DNA from: Bifidobacteriaceae bacterium | GTDB taxonomy: Bacteria; Actinomycetota; Actinomycetes; Actinomycetales; WQXJ01 | Direction of reading: 5' to 3' | DNA length: 11,055 nucleotides | Assembly: GCA_031272565.1 (NCBI GenBank) | Contig: JAISTN010000297.1 | Location: 1-11,055, forward strand | Shown here: one piece after another, positions 6,980 through 11,055 of the stretch | Layout of the letters: the number at the start of each line of letters is the position of its first letter | Position numbering within the stretch: position 1 is the first letter of the stretch | The notes under the pieces: generated by a model | The model's database searches: none | Told to the model about the DNA's origin: nothing | Seen by the model: the letters and a program-made list of their open reading frames with translations, nothing else | Program-made: the position numbers and the translations under genes

Positions 6980-7729
6980 TCACCAGCCAGTGGCCACCTG
7001 GCGGGCGGCCGCGAACTGGCCGCCGCCCTTGGACTGGTAGTAGTACAACACCCCGGTGGTGTCATTGCGGCCAATGATGTCCGCCAGGCCATCACCGTTC
7101 AAGTCCGCGCCGGCCGCCAGGGAGAACGCCCCCCAGCCCCGGCCCACCTGGACCGGCGCCTGGAACGTGCCGTTGCCCTTGCCAAAGTAGGCATACAACA
7201 ACCCGGCGGCATTGACCGACAAGATGTCCGCCTTGCCGTCCTTGTTCAGGTCGCCCGCCGCATACAGGTCAAAGCCCCGCCAGCCGTGGCCCACCTCGGT
7301 GCGGCCCTTCAGGAAACCACCCTGGCCATTGCCGGCATACAGCCACAGCTTGCCCTCGGTATCGATGGCCAGCATGTCGTTGGCCTTGTCGCCGTTCAGG
7401 TCACCGGCCGGCACAATCTTGTAAGCCGACCAGCCCCGCCCGTTCTGCACCGCGGCACCCAAGCCACCCCGGCCGTTCCCCTTGCGCAGCCACATGGTCC
7501 CTGAGGCATCAACCGTGATGACATCCACCTGCTTGTCGCCATCCCAATCCCCCGGGCCGTAAACCTGGTGGCCGGCCAGGCCGGTGGCCGCCGCCGTGGG
7601 CGCCCGGTCCAGCCGGGTCACCCCGATGGTGGGCAGGTGCAGATAGAGCCGCCCGGCAGTGTCAATGGTGACCGCTTCACCCCGGCCGTCCCCGTTCAGG
7701 TCCGGCGACAAGGTGAAAGCGGCATAGGT
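6980..7729 (-). repeat. C-terminal FG-GAP module, copy in the 1187-residue CAP gene
   Basis: Codes residues 939-1187, five blades with Asp loop starts at 948, 999, 1048, 1098 and 1147. It ends GGGQFAAARQVATGW, matching the 705-residue protein. The five-blade, 50-residue period recalls tachylectin-2-type lectin propellers, but that comparison is by architecture only. Confidence 0.85.
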
Positions 7730-10543
7730 GGTGGTGAACGGCTTGGGCGGGTCACCACCGCCAGACCCCGCCGCCACCGTCACACCGGCGGAAGTGACCG
7801 CGAAGGACGTGAAGTTGGTGCGCGTGCCGGTGACGGTCACCATCAAGGTGTGGCCGGCATCGGCCGCCACGGGCGTGTAGGTCTGCTGGGTGGCCCCGGT
7901 GATGGCGACCCCGTCCCGTTTCCACTGGTAGGCGAAGGTGATGGGGGCCGGCGCCCAGGCGCCAGTGACCGCCGTCACAGTCGACCCCACCTTGGCCGTC
8001 CCCGTGATGGAGACAGTGCCGTAGGCCATCAAGCCAACCGCTCCCGATTGGCCGTCGCCCGGCAGGTATGTGCCGTATTCGGCCGTGTAGGTGGCGTGGG
8101 CCCGGACCGTCACCTCCAGGCCGCGGTCCGCCTCGCTCAGCGTGTAATTGAGACCGGTCCCCACCGCCGTGGCGCCCCGGTACCAGGTGTAGGTGACGGT
8201 GGCGCCGCTGGGCACAGTCGTGGCGTGGGCGGTCAGCAGACCACCCACGCCCAGGGTGCCGCTGATGGACGCTGACACCTTGACCGCACCGCCAATGTGC
8301 AAAGTGACACCTTGCGTGCCCGGCGTGATGAAATGCTGCGCGGCGGTGGCGCCGCCATAGGTGGTGGGCACGGTCACGCCGCTGGCCGTCCGCACCCGCA
8401 GCAGGAAGCACGGTCCCACGTCCGCCAGCAGACCGAACGCCCCGGTCGTATCCAGGTTCTCCGTGCCGTAACGGTCATTGACGGTCACATCCTGGTACGT
8501 GTCACAGGTGTAGTTGTCGTAGTACAACTTCAGGCCGTCCACCACCAGGCCGCCATCGGACACCACCGACCCGGAAATCGAAGCCACCGTGGCCACCGTC
8601 CGGCTGGGCAGACTGACCGTCTGGCTGGGTGCCGTGCCCACCCGGCCCGTCACGTCCACGCTGCAAGTCCGGCCGCCGTAGGCGGCCGGCGGGATCCAAT
8701 AGGCGCGCGCCCCGGACTGGACCGTGGTGCTGCCGCACTTGAAGGTATAGGTCAGCACCGTGTCAGCCGGGCTGGCCTGCAGCACCACCTTGGCTGACAC
8801 GCCCACATTCCAAGGGCCATAGGTGGTAGGTGATTGCAATGTTGGCACCAGGTAGATGTCGACCGTCTGGCTGGGTCCCAGCAACGTAGCGGAGGTCATA
8901 CCGGACTTGGCCGCGGTGACCGTCACCTGCAACGCCTTGTTGTGGTCAGCCGTGGTGGGAGTGTAGGTGGCGTTGGCCGTGCCCGTGCCCTGCTTGACCA
9001 CGCTGCCGGCCAGCCGCCAGGTGTAGGTGACGGTGGCATCGGCCGGGTCAACCGCGCCAATCGTGGCCCGCACCGGGTTACCTTGGGTCGGCGTGCCCGT
9101 CACCGTCAAGCCGCCGGTGGTGATGGCGGGCAGCGGCGCCGCCTGGACCGTCGCGGAGGTAGCCGTCACCGGGATGGCGGTATAGCCGGAGACGTTGGCC
9201 GTCACGCGCACCGTGATGGTGTGGCCGGCATCGGCCGCCACCGGTGTGTAACTCCAGAAGTCGTTGCCCACCGGCGTGGTGCCGTCCCGCAACCATTGGT
9301 AGGTCAGGGCCGCGTCCGCCGGCCATACCGTCCCCACGGTGGTGGTCAGCGGCTGGCCCACCTGCGCGCTGCCGCCAATGGCAACCGAGGCCACCGTGGC
9401 CTCCAACGGATTGAACAGCTTGACGTCATAGGACAGGTCGGCGTGCCCCGTGATGCCCGTGACCGAAACGTGATAGGTGTCCACCTGACCGGCGGCGGGT
9501 GCTGTGATAGCGGCCGTGGGCTGCCAGATCAGCGCCGCCTGGTCGCCGTAACCCCCACTGCGGGGCGCATTGGCCGCCTTGACCGTGATGGGCAATGCCA
9601 CCCCGTTCTTGGTCACGCTGACAGAGACACCGGCAAAACCGATGGTGTCACTGCCCGTCTGCAACGACCAGGCGATCTGCCCGTGGAAGGCGCTGGTCGC
9701 CAACTGGTACGGGAAATAGCCGGCCGCCGGCCAGGCCACCAACTGCGGGCTGGACCAGGACTGGCTGTAGGTGTTGGTAAAGGTGGGGCTCTCAGAAGCA
9801 TTCCAAGACGTCGCGGTACAGGCGCTGTCGCCGCAAGCACCCTGGCCGTTGCCCCAGACCAGAGCGTTGGTGTTGCTGGTCGAGCCAGAACCCATGGTCA
9901 ACTGCCCGGGTGACAGGATCCAACGCCGGTGACCCACCGTGGACTCATTGCCGCCATCGGACACGTAGGCACTGATGGCCTGGGCCCCGGCCCCCAAACC
10001 GGCCTGCCCAGAACCCCAGGCAATGTTGGACCGGCTGGCCACAAACGCGCCGTTGTTGGTCCAGCACAGCCAGGCAGTGGGCGGGTAGTGGTTCAAACCC
10101 CCGTTAGCCAGGAACATCAGGGCGGTGCGTTGGGCGATGGCGCTGGCGGTAGTGTTCTCCGTCACCTGGCTAGGCAGGCCGGCCATGGCCCGGAAGTAGT
10201 TCAGCGCTTTGAAAGTGGCGGCCTGGGCCTCCGCGGACACCGTGCCCGGCGTGCAGGTATTGACCGAACCGGTCCAGCCCATGTCGACCGACTGGGTGGG
10301 CAGGTAGTCGACGTAGGCGTCCCGGACGGCCGCCTTACTGGTCGTGTCGATGGGCGCGTAGGCCATGGGGGTGATGCCGCCGCCGGCGCCAGGGTCAGCC
10401 GCGGCCGGCGCCGCCGCCAAGCCGAGGCCTGGTACCAGGGCACAGGCCCCGGTCAGCGCCCAGGCGAGCCCGCCGGCCAGGGCCAGGTAGAGCTTCCGTT
10501 TGGCGGTTGATTTGCGGTTTCGCCCCGGGGCCAGGCGCTTCAT
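6980..10543 (-). CDS. Large secreted CAP-domain protein with multiple Ig-like domains and C-terminal FG-GAP module
   Basis: 1187 residues, ATG at 10543 to TGA at 6982-6980. The start is set by GGAG 8 bases upstream, inside the end of pgm. Residues 1-49 are a signal peptide with a long basic n-region and a likely cut after APAAA. Residues 57-379 are a CAP domain: LNYFRAMAGLP, NHYPP (His152), SNI where GEN is usual, GHRRWIL (His205), and Cys97, 160, 237 and 242 shared with the downstream paralogue. Ig-like beta domains follow at about 380-467, 475-561, 564-648, 752-838 and 839-924, with a carboxypeptidase-regulatory-like stretch at 652-751. Residues 939-1187 hold five FG-GAP blades with calcium-type loops at Asp948, 999, 1048, 1098 and 1147, so the period is 49-51 residues. 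There is no wall-sorting motif or terminal membrane helix. It is probably an exported surface-associated protein; the ligand is unknown. Confidence 0.95.
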   Translation of the reverse strand: MKRLAPGRNRKSTAKRKLYLALAGGLAWALTGACALVPGLGLAAAPAAADPGAGGGITPMAYAPIDTTSKAAVRDAYVDYLPTQSVDMGWTGSVNTCTPGTVSAEAQAATFKALNYFRAMAGLPSQVTENTTASAIAQRTALMFLANGGLNHYPPTAWLCWTNNGAFVASRSNIAWGSGQAGLGAGAQAISAYVSDGGNESTVGHRRWILSPGQLTMGSGSTSNTNALVWGNGQGACGDSACTATSWNASESPTFTNTYSQSWSSPQLVAWPAAGYFPYQLATSAFHGQIAWSLQTGSDTIGFAGVSVSVTKNGVALPITVKAANAPRSGGYGDQAALIWQPTAAITAPAAGQVDTYHVSVTGITGHADLSYDVKLFNPLEATVASVAIGGSAQVGQPLTTTVGTVWPADAALTYQWLRDGTTPVGNDFWSYTPVAADAGHTITVRVTANVSGYTAIPVTATSATVQAAPLPAITTGGLTVTGTPTQGNPVRATIGAVDPADATVTYTWRLAGSVVKQGTGTANATYTPTTADHNKALQVTVTAAKSGMTSATLLGPSQTVDIYLVPTLQSPTTYGPWNVGVSAKVVLQASPADTVLTYTFKCGSTTVQSGARAYWIPPAAYGGRTCSVDVTGRVGTAPSQTVSLPSRTVATVASISGSVVSDGGLVVDGLKLYYDNYTCDTYQDVTVNDRYGTENLDTTGAFGLLADVGPCFLLRVRTASGVTVPTTYGGATAAQHFITPGTQGVTLHIGGAVKVSASISGTLGVGGLLTAHATTVPSGATVTYTWYRGATAVGTGLNYTLSEADRGLEVTVRAHATYTAEYGTYLPGDGQSGAVGLMAYGTVSITGTAKVGSTVTAVTGAWAPAPITFAYQWKRDGVAITGATQQTYTPVAADAGHTLMVTVTGTRTNFTSFAVTSAGVTVAAGSGGGDPPKPFTTTYAAFTLSPDLNGDGRGEAVTIDTAGRLYLHLPTIGVTRLDRAPTAAATGLAGHQVYGPGDWDGDKQVDVITVDASGTMWLRKGNGRGGLGAAVQNGRGWSAYKIVPAGDLNGDKANDMLAIDTEGKLWLYAGNGQGGFLKGRTEVGHGWRGFDLYAAGDLNKDGKADILSVNAAGLLYAYFGKGNGTFQAPVQVGRGWGAFSLAAGADLNGDGLADIIGRNDTTGVLYYYQSKGGGQFAAARQVATGW
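6999..7049. repeat. 51-base near-identical direct repeat, copy B
   Basis: Partner of 4763-4813, 2236 bases away in direct orientation. The first 32 bases and the last 18 are identical between copies. Confidence 0.9.
9407..10375 (-). repeat. CAP-domain module, copy in the 1187-residue protein
   Basis: Codes residues 57-379, from the start of the mature protein to DVKLFNP. It is homologous to the copy at 5770-6711. A glycine-rich insertion (GSGQAGLGAG) distinguishes it. The final third (about residues 300-379) is a beta-rich extension beyond the minimal CAP fold and is conserved in both copies. Confidence 0.85.

Positions 10544-11055
<512 letters not shown>

Noticed and set aside
5584..7077. 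Plus-strand open frame of 497 codons opposite the 705-residue CAP gene
   Set aside because: The translation is a Gly/Arg/His-rich string with no domain, it spans a gene end and an intergenic gap, and the minus-strand gene has clear domain homology. It is a codon-bias shadow.
1..7729. Long spaced DNA repeats as a CRISPR or mobile element
   Set aside because: The repeats are coding modules in frame with protein-level conservation and no terminal inverted repeats, transposase or regular spacers.
8834..9913. Plus-strand open frame of 359 codons opposite the 1187-residue gene
   Set aside because: Same low-complexity Gly/Arg composition with no recognisable motif, wholly inside a well-supported gene. 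Other long plus-strand frames at 7568-8275, 4582-5037 and 9929-10510 fail for the same reason.
10435..10460. Lipobox-like TGAC at Cys34 of the 1187-residue protein
   Set aside because: Position -3 is Thr, not Leu, and the hydrophobic region continues to a good signal-peptidase I site at APAAA, so a lipoprotein is unlikely.

Overview
The window is high-GC DNA, most likely from a Gram-positive actinobacterium. The lineage call is an inference: the GC content is high, codons end mostly in G or C, and the secreted proteins combine CAP, Ig-like, carboxypeptidase-regulatory-like and FG-GAP modules in a way common in actinobacteria. I cannot name a genus. All four genes lie on the minus strand, so transcription runs from the right edge to the left, and they fill almost the whole window.

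Layout in direction of transcription. (1) 11055-10544: the C-terminal 169 residues of phosphoglucomutase (pgm), whose 5' part is off the right edge. (2) 10543-6980: a secreted 1187-residue protein with a signal peptide, a CAP (SCP/PR-1-like) domain, several Ig-like beta domains and a C-terminal FG-GAP propeller. Its ATG directly abuts the pgm stop codon. (3) 6861-4744: a shorter paralogue of about 705 residues with signal peptide, CAP domain, one Ig-like domain and the same C-terminal module. (4) 4608-1: a third secreted protein, open at the left edge. It has a signal peptide, a Pro/Thr/Ser/Glu-rich linker, about ten carboxypeptidase-regulatory-like repeats, a cadherin-like domain and again the same C-terminal module, cut about 29 residues before its expected end. 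The reading frame is open without a stop from 4608 to base 1.

The two intergenic gaps (4609-4743 and 6862-6979) contain only ribosome-binding sites and small inverted repeats. I see no tRNA, rRNA, CRISPR array or insertion sequence. Long plus-strand open frames over the genes are codon-bias shadows.

Working model (inference): the locus makes a small family of exported proteins. The N-terminal halves differ (CAP or long beta-repeat stalk), while a shared module of about 50-residue blades with calcium-type D-x-D-x-D loops ends every protein. None of the complete ones has an LPXTG signal or C-terminal membrane helix, so the shared module is the best candidate for holding them to a wall glycan or other carbohydrate. 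The pgm link may be only chromosomal adjacency, although the zero-base junction suggests the first exoprotein can be translated from a pgm transcript.
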